A stretch of DNA of 17,183 nt from Prevotellaceae bacterium (GTDB lineage Bacteria > Bacteroidota > Bacteroidia > Bacteroidales > Bacteroidaceae). The stretch's first letter is position 1. Each line of letters starts with the position of its first letter. Under the pieces are notes generated by a model. It saw only the letters and a program-made list of their open reading frames with translations, had not been told where the DNA came from and searched no databases. The stretch is taken from the NCBI GenBank assembly GCA_031262265.1, contig JAISIB010000089.1, positions 1 through 17,183 of the forward strand, written 5' to 3'. The translations under genes and the position numbers were made by a program. Of the stretch, positions 1 to 8,900 are shown in pieces.

Positions 1-117
1 TTTGCTTTGTTGTATTTTTCGTTTGCCGACTGGACGGAACTCTTGCTGCGGATACTATCTTGCACGGTCTTGACCGTCATCGGCATTGTGGCTATCGAAT
101 GGGTCAGAGTCGGATAG
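1..117 (+). CDS. mreD: Rod shape-determining protein MreD, C-terminal end (partial)
   Basis: The reading frame is open from base 1 to a TAG at 115-117 and gives the last 38 residues of a protein whose start lies outside the window. The tail is hydrophobic, with a probable final membrane helix around the stretch LTVIGIVAIEWV, and ends in a short basic tip. The fragment is too short to identify by itself. The call rests on position: in Bacteroidota mreD directly precedes mrdA and rodA, and the stop here is only 9 bases before the mrdA start. MreD is an inner-membrane partner of MreC in the elongasome. Any other small membrane protein upstream of mrdA would look the same at this length. Confidence 0.6.
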   Translation, partial: FALLYFSFADWTELLLRILSCTVLTVIGIVAIEWVRVG

Positions 118-126
118 GAGAACGGT

Positions 127-1992
127 ATGGCAAAGAAAAATTACGTACTCGAGAAACGAAAGTTTGTCATCGGCGGCATTGCTTTGCTCATCGTGATTAT
201 CTATGGCATTCGTTTGTTTACGCTGCAAATCCTGAGTGATACGTACAAGACGGCGTCGGACAACAATGCCTTCCTCTACAACGTACAATATCCGGCGCGC
301 GGTGCCATCTATGACCGTAGCGGTAAGTTGATGGTCTTCAATCAATCGGCTTACGACATTACGTTTATCCCGCGTGAAATCGTCGGATTGGATACGCTGG
401 AATTTTGTCGCACGCTGAATATCACGCAGGAGTATTTTGAACGCCGTATGCAAGACGTGCAAGACCGCCGCCTCAACCCGGGTTACTCCCGATACACCAA
501 TCAAGTATTCATGACGCAGTTGTCAGCCGAAGAAACGGGAGAATTTCAGGAAAAACTATACAAGTTTCAGGGCTTCGACATCCAACGGCGTACCATTCGG
601 CAATATAACTATGCGACGGCGGCGCATGTCTTGGGTGATATAGGCGAAGTCTCGAAGACGGAGATGGAAACTGACCCGTATTATGCACGCGGTGACTATA
701 TCGGGAAACTCGGCGTAGAGAAATCCTACGAGACCTACCTGCGTGGTGAAAAGGGCGTAGAGGTGTTGTTGCGAGATGCGCGTGGCCGCATACAAGGAAG
801 CTATAACGACGGTGCCGACGATAAGTTGCCGGTGGCCGGAAAGAACCTGACGCTGAGTTTGGACGTAGAACTGCAAATGTTTGCCGAGCAACTGATGCAA
901 GGCAAGATGGGAGCTATTGTGGCTATCGAGCCGGAAACGGGAGAAATCCTATGTATGCTCTCTGCACCCGACTATGATCCGGCGATGATGGTAGGTCGTA
1001 AGCGAGGTAACAACCAGTTGGCATTGCAGGACGAACCCACTCGTCCGCTTTTCAATCGGGCAATTATGGCGGCCTATCCGCCGGGTTCTACTTTCAAAAC
1101 CGCTCAAGCCCTTACTTTCTTACAAGAAAATATCGTAGATACGCAGACGGCATTCCCATGCTATGGCGCATTTATTTATGGCGGTTTGCGCGTCGGATGC
1201 CATGCGCATCCTTCGCCCATTTCAGTGATACCTGCTCTATCAACTTCGTGCAATGCGTATTTTTGTTGGGGACTGGTGCGCATGCTTGCCTCGGAAAAGT
1301 ATAACAACGCCCCTGCTGCGCTCAACAAGTGGCGTGATTACATGGTTTCCATGGGTTTGGGGTACAATTTAGGGATAGACTTGCCGGGCGAGAAACGAGG
1401 ACTGATTCCCAACGGCGACTACTATACCAAACGATTCGGCACGGAACGTTGGGGAGGACTGCGTATTATCTCTACCGCTATCGGGCAGGGTGAAATATTG
1501 GCTACGCCGGTGCAGATTTGCAACTTGGCGGCAACGATAGCCAATCGCGGTCACTTCATCACGCCGCATGTAGTGAAATCCATTGAGGGAGCCGAAATGG
1601 ATTCCCTGTATCGTACGCCGCGCTATACCGACGTATCGCCGGAAAACTATGAATATATCGTACAAGGCATGCGTGGCGCGGTGGTCGGCAGCGCGTATGG
1701 TTCTACGTGCCGGCGGGCAAACATTCCCGGCTTGGAGATTTGCGGAAAGACCGGCACGGCGCAAAACGTCGGTAAAGACCATTCCATCTTTATGGGCTTC
1801 GCTCCGATGAGCAATCCGAAGATTGCGGTATCCGTGTACGTGGAGAACGGCGGTTTCGGAGCTACGTGGGCTGTTCCCATGGGCGCATTGTTGATTGAGA
1901 AATACCTAACCGGCAAGATCGCACCTGAGCGTCAGTATTTGGTCGATGAAATAACGAAGGCGAACCTGATTCCGTATGCGTTCAAACAGTAG
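127..1992 (+). CDS. mrdA: Penicillin-binding protein 2 (elongasome D,D-transpeptidase)
   Basis: Class B PBP that cross-links new lateral-wall peptidoglycan in the periplasm, working with RodA. The 621 residues match the usual family length. A short cytoplasmic tail is followed by one membrane anchor (about 13-34), then the pedestal domain (about 50-220, including the PARGAIYDRSG motif that opens the dimerisation domain), then the transpeptidase domain. All three catalytic motifs are intact: S321-T-F-K324 (nucleophile Ser321), S374-C-N376, and K541-T-G543. The ATG at 127 is preceded by AGGAG at 116-120, a clear Shine-Dalgarno match, which is not common in this phylum. It follows the mreD-like tail by 9 bases and overlaps rodA by 17 bases, so the three are almost certainly one operon. 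FtsI is the main alternative; the adjacent rodA argues for PBP2. Confidence 0.96.
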   Translation: MAKKNYVLEKRKFVIGGIALLIVIIYGIRLFTLQILSDTYKTASDNNAFLYNVQYPARGAIYDRSGKLMVFNQSAYDITFIPREIVGLDTLEFCRTLNITQEYFERRMQDVQDRRLNPGYSRYTNQVFMTQLSAEETGEFQEKLYKFQGFDIQRRTIRQYNYATAAHVLGDIGEVSKTEMETDPYYARGDYIGKLGVEKSYETYLRGEKGVEVLLRDARGRIQGSYNDGADDKLPVAGKNLTLSLDVELQMFAEQLMQGKMGAIVAIEPETGEILCMLSAPDYDPAMMVGRKRGNNQLALQDEPTRPLFNRAIMAAYPPGSTFKTAQALTFLQENIVDTQTAFPCYGAFIYGGLRVGCHAHPSPISVIPALSTSCNAYFCWGLVRMLASEKYNNAPAALNKWRDYMVSMGLGYNLGIDLPGEKRGLIPNGDYYTKRFGTERWGGLRIISTAIGQGEILATPVQICNLAATIANRGHFITPHVVKSIEGAEMDSLYRTPRYTDVSPENYEYIVQGMRGAVVGSAYGSTCRRANIPGLEICGKTGTAQNVGKDHSIFMGFAPMSNPKIAVSVYVENGGFGATWAVPMGALLIEKYLTGKIAPERQYLVDEITKANLIPYAFKQ

Positions 1993-3394
1993 AAATATAT
2001 GGCGGTCGGTCGATTGGTGGACGATCCTACTTTATCTGCTATTGGTGGTCGCCGGTTGGTTCGCTATCTGCGGCGCCAGTTACACGTACGGCGAACCGGA
2101 TTTTTTCGACTTCTCTACGCGCGCCGGCAAACAACTTGTCTGGATCGTTTGTTCCTTCGGATTGGCGTTCGTGCTGCTGATGTTGGACGACAATTTCTAT
2201 GACGTCTTCGCTTATCTTATCTATGCCGTTTGCATCGGGTTGTTGATACTGACACTTTTCGTAGCCGGCAACGTGAAAGGTTCGCACTCGTGGATACAAT
2301 TAGGCTCGGTTAGTTTGCAACCGGCCGAGTTTGCCAAGTTTGCAACGGGACTGGCGTTGGCCAAACTCATGAACGGATACGGTTTCACCTTGCATCGTTG
2401 GCGCAACGTATTCAATGTGGTATTTATTATCCTTTTGCCGATGACTATCATCATTTTGCAAGACGAAATGGGTTCGGCCTTGGTATATTTGGCCTTTTTC
2501 TTGGTGCTCTATCGCGAGGGAATGCCCGGCGTAGTGCTTTTTGCCGGTCTGTGTGCAGTGAGCTATTTCATTGTAGGTATTCGTTATGATGAATTTGCCG
2601 TGTTGTCCATCATCTTGTTCGTAGAGATAGCTATGTTGGCCTTGATTGGACGAAAATGGGCGGCTGCCTGCTATTGGTTGGCCGGTATGTGCGCCTTGTT
2701 TCTCTTGGGTTATCTGCTACTTGCCTACGAGATACGGCTACCATCCGAGTGGATTGTTTTGGCAATGATAGTCGTTTTTAGCATTTGGTTACTGTACATA
2801 TCCTATCGAGAGCGTATCTGGCGTTACGCAGGCATTGTACTTTTCGCATTTGGTTCGGTCTGCTTTTTATATCTCTCGGATTATATTTTCGACGACGTGC
2901 TGAAAGATTACCAACGCGTGCGCATCGAGGTGCTATTGGGCGTGACGGAAGACCCGTCGGGGGCGGGATACAACGTCAACCAGTCGAAGATTGCCATCGG
3001 GTCGGGAGGATTGTTGGGGAAAGGCTTTCTGAACGGCACGCAGACCAAGCTGAAATATGTACCCGAGCAAGATACCGACTTTATCTTCTGTACGATAGGC
3101 GAAGAGAAAGGTTTTGTCGGCTCAATGGCCGTGCTGCTCGTGTTCCTTATCCTCATTTGGCGACTGATCGCCGTTGCCGAACGTCAGCGCAACACCTTTG
3201 GCCGTGTCTATGCCTATTCGGTGCTGAGCATATTCCTTTTTCATTTGTTTATCAACGTCGGCATGGTGCTTGGCCTGACGCCCGTCATCGGCATTCCCTT
3301 GCCTTTCCTCAGTTATGGCGGTTCGTCGCTGTGGGGATTTACCATTCTTTTGTTTATCCTGCTTCGTATTGACGCCGGCCGTTCGCGGCGATAG
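1976..3394 (+). CDS. rodA: RodA, peptidoglycan glycosyltransferase of the elongasome (long Bacteroidota form)
   Basis: SEDS-family membrane enzyme that polymerises lipid II into glycan strands and pairs with PBP2. Family signatures seen are W106, the QPAEFAK block (Q115, E118, K121), DYQRVR from 311, GAGYNVNQSKIAIGSGG, PEQDTDFIF (363-371) with D368 at the position of the essential aspartate (D262 in E. coli RodA, from memory), and PFLSYGGSS near the end. At 472 residues it is about 100 longer than E. coli RodA. The extra length lies between the QPxE block and DYQR, roughly residues 200-305, and reads as three or four additional hydrophobic helices. The ATG start overlaps the end of mrdA by 17 bases. 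No later in-frame ATG lies near the start, so the overlap appears real and suggests translational coupling. Confidence 0.96.
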   Translation: MRSNSRNIWRSVDWWTILLYLLLVVAGWFAICGASYTYGEPDFFDFSTRAGKQLVWIVCSFGLAFVLLMLDDNFYDVFAYLIYAVCIGLLILTLFVAGNVKGSHSWIQLGSVSLQPAEFAKFATGLALAKLMNGYGFTLHRWRNVFNVVFIILLPMTIIILQDEMGSALVYLAFFLVLYREGMPGVVLFAGLCAVSYFIVGIRYDEFAVLSIILFVEIAMLALIGRKWAAACYWLAGMCALFLLGYLLLAYEIRLPSEWIVLAMIVVFSIWLLYISYRERIWRYAGIVLFAFGSVCFLYLSDYIFDDVLKDYQRVRIEVLLGVTEDPSGAGYNVNQSKIAIGSGGLLGKGFLNGTQTKLKYVPEQDTDFIFCTIGEEKGFVGSMAVLLVFLILIWRLIAVAERQRNTFGRVYAYSVLSIFLFHLFINVGMVLGLTPVIGIPLPFLSYGGSSLWGFTILLFILLRIDAGRSRR

Positions 3395-3449
3395 GCATGA
3401 CGCCGTAAGCATTATCTCCCGGATTTACCTATGATTTTTTGTGGCTTTG

Positions 3450-3482
3450 TCGTTGAAATAACTTATGAGCTTATTTCAACGA
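3450..3482. repeat. Perfect 12-bp inverted repeat downstream of rodA
   Basis: The arms TCGTTGAAATAA (3450-3461) and TTATTTCAACGA (3471-3482) are exact reverse complements around a 9-base loop. It begins 55 bases after the rodA stop. Downstream sequence is only moderately T-rich and lacks a clean T-run, so it may be a transcript-end hairpin that stabilises the rodA mRNA, part of a terminator, or a protein-binding palindrome. The sequence alone does not separate these. Confidence 0.55.
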
Positions 3483-3585
3483 GCGGCTTTGTTCTTTTAT
3501 TATCTTAGTAAGTTGTTCTTGCATAGCCGTAGCATATAGATATTTGTAACGGTTTTGTAGTGCTTTCCGCGTATCTATATAAACT

Positions 3586-3622
3586 CTCTCCGTAGCTCGT
3601 CCGAATGGAGGGCTTCTTTTTT
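3586..3622 (+). terminator. Probable intrinsic terminator before the epimerase gene
   Basis: An 8-bp stem with two G-T wobble pairs, CTCTCCGT (3586-3593) with ATGGAGGG (3605-3612), closes an 11-base loop and is followed by CTTCTTTTTT ending at 3622. That is the hairpin plus T-tract form of a Rho-independent terminator reading rightwards. It would end transcription from the mreD-mrdA-rodA operon, or from a short unannotated RNA starting within this gap, before the epimerase promoter. Confidence 0.55.
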
Positions 3623-3677
3623 ATGTGGCGACCGGTGATAAAAATGCAAAATACAAATCAACGAAAGCTAAAATTCG

Positions 3678-3685
3678 TAACTTTG
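3678..3685 (+). promoter_or_regulatory. Bacteroides-type -7 box for the epimerase operon
   Basis: TAACTTTG matches the Bacteroides -7 consensus TAnnTTTG exactly and ends 32 bases before the ATG at 3718. That would place the transcription start near 3690 and leave an A/T-rich leader of under 30 bases. I see no good -33 TTTG at the expected distance upstream, so the promoter may be weak or need an activator. Confidence 0.5.
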
Positions 3686-3717
3686 CGGCATTCTGTTATT
3701 TAATCTTCTAAAAATAA

Positions 3718-4818
3718 ATGAGAGCACTTTTTTTTACGATGGGCTTGCTGGCAATAGGTATCTGCCACGCACAAACGGCCACGACCGCTTCGGGATTAGA
3801 CCCTAAGCAATTTAAACAGGTATATGAAGATAAACCTGTAGAACTCTATACGCTGACCAATCAAAACGGGATGGAAGCGTGCGTGACTAATTTCGGCGCA
3901 CGTTTAGTGTCGCTGATGGTGCCCAATCGCGAAGGAACGTTGCAGGACGTAGTCACCGGATACGACAATATCAATAGTTATACTCGTTTCAAAGGCGGTA
4001 CGTTCGGCGCAACGGTCGGACGCTATGCCAATCGAATCAGTCACGGACGTTTTGTGTTGGATGGTGCTACGTATGAACTGCCCGTTCGTATGCGTCGTGC
4101 CACGGATGGACGCCCGCACGTATTGCATGGCGAGCTGAGCGGCTTTCACGATCACGTTTGGAGTGCCATACAGCCGGATGCCCAAACGGTCGTGTTGAGT
4201 TATTTGTCACTTGACGGCGACGGCGGCTTTCCGGGCACGTTACGCCTGACGGTAACCTATCATTTGAACGATGAAAATGCGCTACATATCACGTATTATG
4301 CGACGACTGACCGACCGACGGTGCTCAACCTGACGAATCATTCCTATTTCAACCTGACAAAACTTGGGACGACGGTGGCTGACCAATGGCTGCAAGTGAA
4401 TTCGCAGACTTATACGGTCAATGATAGCGACGTAATCCCGACCGGTGAGTTTGCTTCCGTAGCAGGTACGCCGCTGGATTTGCGTAAATTGACGCAGATC
4501 GGCGAGAGCCGTTTCAATGATAATTGGGTCTTGGATGCAGCCGGTGATCTCACGAAAGAGGTAGCGCGTGCCGTTTCTAAAACAAGCGGTATTGTGATGC
4601 AGGTGTACACGACGGAACCGGGTTTGCAGGTTTATTCGGGCATAGGACCTATGCGTGGCGGTAAGCAGGGTATCAACTATCCGGCGCAAGGGGCATTTTG
4701 TCTGGAAACGCAGCATTATCCCGATTCGCCGAACCGACCGGAGTTCCCGAGTACCGTATTGCGTCCGGATAAGCCCTATCATAGCGAAACGATTTATAAG
4801 TTTCTCGTAGAGAAGTGA
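3718..4818 (+). CDS. galM: Secreted aldose 1-epimerase (mutarotase)
   Basis: Interconverts the alpha and beta anomers of glucose, galactose and related aldoses. The 366-residue protein starts with an apparent signal peptide (hydrophobic run about 4-16, probable cleavage after CHAQ or nearby), so it should act in the periplasm or beyond, unlike the cytosolic E. coli enzyme. Family active-site positions are present: H137 in the VLHG block, H208 in TNHSYFNL (the general acid in the family) and E330 in FCLETQHYPDSPN (the general base). The start follows an A-rich leader and a TAnnTTTG box. The stop overlaps the next ATG by one base (TGATG), so the two genes are probably translationally coupled. 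A role on extracellular or periplasmic sugars is inferred from the signal peptide. The exact sugar cannot be read from the sequence. Confidence 0.93.
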   Translation: MRALFFTMGLLAIGICHAQTATTASGLDPKQFKQVYEDKPVELYTLTNQNGMEACVTNFGARLVSLMVPNREGTLQDVVTGYDNINSYTRFKGGTFGATVGRYANRISHGRFVLDGATYELPVRMRRATDGRPHVLHGELSGFHDHVWSAIQPDAQTVVLSYLSLDGDGGFPGTLRLTVTYHLNDENALHITYYATTDRPTVLNLTNHSYFNLTKLGTTVADQWLQVNSQTYTVNDSDVIPTGEFASVAGTPLDLRKLTQIGESRFNDNWVLDAAGDLTKEVARAVSKTSGIVMQVYTTEPGLQVYSGIGPMRGGKQGINYPAQGAFCLETQHYPDSPNRPEFPSTVLRPDKPYHSETIYKFLVEK

Positions 4819-5954
4819 TGAAGTATTTCTTATCGTCTTTGCTGCTTGCGGCCTGCTTTCAGGCGTGTTCGCCATCACATGAGGCGATACGAACGCTTGC
4901 CGTTCCCATAGAAACTATTAGCGACTACGTGCCTCTGTCAACCATAGCGGAGGTGGCCTATTGTATTCCGTTGGAAACGCGCGACAGCGTGCAAGTCGAC
5001 TCCATTCATAAGATAGTGGCACAAGGCGATAAGTATTACGTGGCAGATGAGGACGTACTTCACTGCTTCGATGCGGTCGGTCGCCATCTTTACATGCTGG
5101 ATAAGCGTGGCGACCGTCCCGGAGAGTACACCGTCCTTTCTGATTTCGACGTGGACGCTGCCGGAAATATTTGGGTGCTGGCACCGCGCAATAGGGCACT
5201 GTATAAATACGCTCCCGACGGTACATACATGGAGGGAATTGCCTTAGACTTTGACGCCATGAAGATCAAATTGATGGACGAACGGCGCATGGCGGTCTAT
5301 CAAGGGGCGTTGATGGAAGAAGAAGGCAAGACGCTTCACATATATGACTTGCAAACGAAGCAACGGACGGCAAGTTATATGCCTGCCGACCCGTATCAGT
5401 CGCAATACCTGCATGTGTTTACCAAAAATCACTTTTCCCGTAGCTATGCCGAACGTGACGGATGGAATTTCTTCCGTTTGTTTAACGATACCGTGTATCG
5501 GTTGACGAACGAGGGCGTCATTCCGCAATATGTGGTGAAGACCGGTGACGAGAACATTCCGGCGGAATTTTATCACTCGCGTTATGAGAATGTTCTCTCT
5601 TTCTTCGAACGATTGTATGAAACCACTTATGCCTATGGGACGGATTTATTTATCGAAAACTCGGCTGGTTACTACTATCACTTTTTGTACGATAGACATA
5701 ACCTGCTGGCCTTTCTGCCGAAAGAGGAGGGGGCGACTCCTATCGTTACGCGAGGTATCAGAGAGAACATCAGTTTGTCGGGTTTTCCTATTGACTTTGA
5801 CGATGAGTACGTGCAAGTATTTTTGCAGACCGACAATAGTTTGATTATACCGCTTCCTGCCGATCGGTTATACGCTTTTACCGGCGGCGAGCAGTTCGCG
5901 GGTGAGAATCTCAATCCCGTATTGCTGCATATAGAACTCAAAAAGAATAAGTAG
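4818..5954 (+). CDS. 6-bladed beta-propeller lipoprotein
   Basis: A 378-residue protein starting at the ATG at 4818. An in-frame GTG just before it is less likely, because the ATG makes the usual TGATG junction with the epimerase gene. The N-terminus is a lipoprotein signal: hydrophobic FLSSLLLAA followed by cysteines at 13 (LAAC) and 17 (FQAC), either of which could be lipidated. The body resembles the 6-bladed beta-propeller lipoproteins common in Bacteroidota (family recalled from pattern): an early IPLET strand, repeated blocks of the form D-x-x-G-x-I-W-V-L followed by Y-x-x-D-G-x-Y, and the phrase RGDRPGEY. No catalytic residues can be assigned. These proteins are often found beside carbohydrate-related secreted proteins, but their function is generally unknown. 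Confidence 0.75.
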   Translation: MKYFLSSLLLAACFQACSPSHEAIRTLAVPIETISDYVPLSTIAEVAYCIPLETRDSVQVDSIHKIVAQGDKYYVADEDVLHCFDAVGRHLYMLDKRGDRPGEYTVLSDFDVDAAGNIWVLAPRNRALYKYAPDGTYMEGIALDFDAMKIKLMDERRMAVYQGALMEEEGKTLHIYDLQTKQRTASYMPADPYQSQYLHVFTKNHFSRSYAERDGWNFFRLFNDTVYRLTNEGVIPQYVVKTGDENIPAEFYHSRYENVLSFFERLYETTYAYGTDLFIENSAGYYYHFLYDRHNLLAFLPKEEGATPIVTRGIRENISLSGFPIDFDDEYVQVFLQTDNSLIIPLPADRLYAFTGGEQFAGENLNPVLLHIELKKNK

Positions 5955-5989
5955 CGACGCGGTGCTTATTGCATCTCGGTCGCTTTTTT
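5953..5989. terminator. Shared terminator at the convergent junction, overlapping the tamB stop
   Basis: AGCGAC (5953-5958) pairs with GTCGCT (5979-5984). Inside it GGTGC (5961-5965) pairs with GCATC (5971-5975) around a 5-base loop, with a small internal bulge. On the plus strand it is followed by TTTTTT (5984-5989), a good Rho-independent terminator for the epimerase-propeller pair. Read on the other strand it is followed by ACTTATTCTTTT, so it could also end the tamB transcript. Its right arm lies within the last codons of the minus-strand gene. Confidence 0.6.
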
Positions 5990-8900
5990 GCGGCGGAATA
6001 TGAATAGTTCGCTCAGGCGGCTGACTTTTTTGCGCAATACCAAACCGAGACCGGTTTCGGTGATTTCTCCTTCCAATACGCTCTCGTAGTTCTTGTTGTG
6101 GAAAAGGCGCAAATAACGCGTGTTGGAGTTGTCGAGACGATATTCCAGTGACACGTTATCAATAAACGACTCGCTGCGGTTGAGATTGTTGTCGCTCGTA
6201 CTCACGCGACCGCCGATGACTAACTGCACACGGTTGTTGAACAGTCTTTGCGAGTAGCGGAAGTTGTAATCGGTGCGACTGGTGCCGGTTTGATCTTCGT
6301 AGTTATCCATACCGAACGTGATGTTCACACTTTTCAGGGCAGAACCTGCGATACCTGCCAACGAACTTTGCAGCAGACTATTGAGGGCGTCGCCCATGTC
6401 AAAGCTTTCTCCGCTTTTCATACCGCGTGCCAAATAGATGCCGGTTACCATGAGTGCGATGGCCTGTTTTCCGCGTTCGGCCGAATCCATCGCGTCCAAT
6501 TCGTCTTGTATGTCGCGATTCTCGGGAGAGGCTAACGTAAAAGATAAATCGGGGCTTTGCAAACGATTGCGTATGAGAACACCTACATCGAAGTTGACCA
6601 TTTGCGAACCTACGTCGGCCGGCACAGAAGCGCGCATCTGCTCGCTCGCTTCCAAGTTAAGTGTCGGATTCATCAGGTTTCCCGTCCACTCCACATAGCT
6701 TCCTTCTTTGATGCTGAAAGTTTTTAATGGAATGACCGGCAGTGCGTAGCGAATAGTACCGCCGTTGAACTCATAACGTCCGGTGAGGCTCATATCTCCT
6801 TCGGGTGTGTAGCGGAAAGAAAGCGAGCCGCCGCCTTCCAGTCTGACGTAGCTGCTTCGATCGGGGCTAAGGTCGGCTCCCATACGCACGGCCGGGTCGA
6901 TACTAATATTCAGTAACATGTCCAATCCACCCCAAGAGGTTAGCGTGCTCGGCGGTGGCGTTCGCCGTAGCGTATCGGAAAATGATACGAACTCCACCAA
7001 ATCGCCCAGACGGTCTTGCACGCTGATCGGCGTGTCCTGCATAATGTACGTTACGTTGGTGTTGGGTAGAATATTCAGGTTTCCTCGCATGACCAGCTCC
7101 GTCAGGCTTCCGCGTAAGGTAGAGTTTAAATTGACGTAAGCCTGTCCGTACACTTGTCCGGCTTTGTCGCGGGATACGTTCATCAGTGGATAGTTGCGAG
7201 CGGTAAGGGTCAGGTTTGCATGAGCGTTGCTCAATTCGGTCATATCTATGTATCCGTCGACCGTAAACGGGTTCTTTTCGTCCACGAGCGAGTAGACGGA
7301 GAATTTATCAAAGACTAAACGGTTATCGGTAATATGCACGGGGCGATCGTCCAAGCGGAATCGTACGCCGTAGTTAGGCGAAAGTATGTGCACGCTATCC
7401 ATTAGCAAACTTCCGCTCAGATGCGGCTTTGCAGTAGAACCTCCGATAATTACTTCTCCGTCCATGTCGCCGGTCAATTGAGCCATCTCTTGCGGCACGA
7501 ATACGTTGGCGTAGCGCAACGGAAAGTGTTCCAACGTAGTAGTTATGTCCAACGCGTCTTGCCCGATGTCGTAGCTTCCGTTAGCCGACATGATCTGCAT
7601 CTCATCAGCCGTCAAATAGGTATCTATAAACTGTGCGTTTCTCGTCGGAATCCATGTCGCGCCGATACCGATGTCGCCGATCGGCATACCCGTGTAGGTG
7701 AATTTATTGGCCGTCGCTTCGGCGGAGATTTGCATGCCGTCTGCGGTTTCCTGATAGTTTGCGTCGAGAGATAGCAACCCTGCAAAATCCGGGACGTAAG
7801 GAAATAGGCGGCTTACGTCGGCCAAGTCTATCAATCGCACCTCGAAATTGACATTGTTGAACGTAGAATCGGGTAGCGAGTGAGCCGTAAAACCTTTCCC
7901 GATGTCGTTGAGCATTTCTATGTCGACTTCAAACGGATGCTTAGGTCGCCAGAAAATACGATTGTGTTCGCGCAACCGGAGCGTATCAAACGCGACGATC
8001 GGGCGTTCGGGCGTTAGGCTCAGCAGCATGCCGTCGGATTCGGGACGAACGTTGACGCCTAACAGCAAACCTGTTTTTCCTTGTTCGTTTACGAAGTTCA
8101 GTGTCATCTCCGCGTCATTATTTCTGATTTCTCCCGTCAGCGTTGAGTGAAATGCGATATGCGGATTGCGCAAATTGTTGATGACGCCGCCGCGCAAGGT
8201 CAGTTTGGTCGTATCTTGAACGGTCGCGAAATAGATCGTATCCAGTAGCAACGTATCCACGCGTACTTCGGTCAGCGCAGCACGTCCGTTGATACCGCGC
8301 TGAGGCGAGAGCGCAAATCCCACGGCGATGTTCTTATATCGAATACCGCTCGTGAGTTGCAGATAATCATATAGGGGATTTGATTGTCCGGCACGTACCA
8401 TGAGCGCGGCCGACGGCAAAGCGCGACGCAGCTCGGCATGATCGAAGAAGCGGGCGTCCCATTGTCGTTGCAACAACTCGCCGAAAGTTTCGGCGTCGCT
8501 CATGACGGTCTCCAACGAGCCGCGTGATCGGTAGCTCGCGGTCAGGTCGCCGGCCGTCAATTGTATGCGCACGGAATCACGCATGGTGCGCGCCGTCAGC
8601 GTGCATAGGATAGGATGGGGCATGGGCGCGGGCGCGAGGCCAAGTTCGTACAAATTGACGTCGCGTATGTCTGCGTTGATTTCAGCTTCGGTGTACGGCG
8701 TATTGAGAGCGTACGTAGCCTGCACGTCGCCTTTCAACAACGGATTGTCACTTCGCAATTGCAAAGAGGCTACGGCCTTGCGCAAAGTAGCGACCAAATT
8801 GAGGTTGGAAACGGCATATTTCCCGTACTCCGCATGTTCAAGCGTCAACGCAGCGTCGGCAGTCGTCTGAGGAGCAAAGAAGTCAAATCCTCTACCTTCG

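Larger units (their letters stand above)
3395..3717. other. Gene-free region between rodA and the aldose epimerase
   Basis: No convincing coding sequence is seen in these 323 bases on either strand. They hold three recognisable elements, listed separately: a perfect 12-bp hairpin (3450-3482), a terminator-like hairpin followed by a T-tract (3586-3622), and a TAnnTTTG promoter box (3678-3685). The first hairpin is flanked by a direct repeat, GGCTTTGT, at 3443-3450 and 3485-3492. The last 95 bases before the epimerase are strongly A-rich, as is usual for leaders in this phylum. Confidence 0.6.

Noticed and set aside
2785..3372. 195-residue frame on the plus strand within rodA
   Set aside because: It is an out-of-frame shadow of rodA. 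The true frame carries all SEDS motifs, while this product is Arg-rich and featureless.
4282..4878. 198-residue open frame on the minus strand across the epimerase and propeller start
   Set aside because: It is antisense to the well-supported epimerase gene with all active-site motifs. Its Arg- and Ile-rich product resembles no known family.
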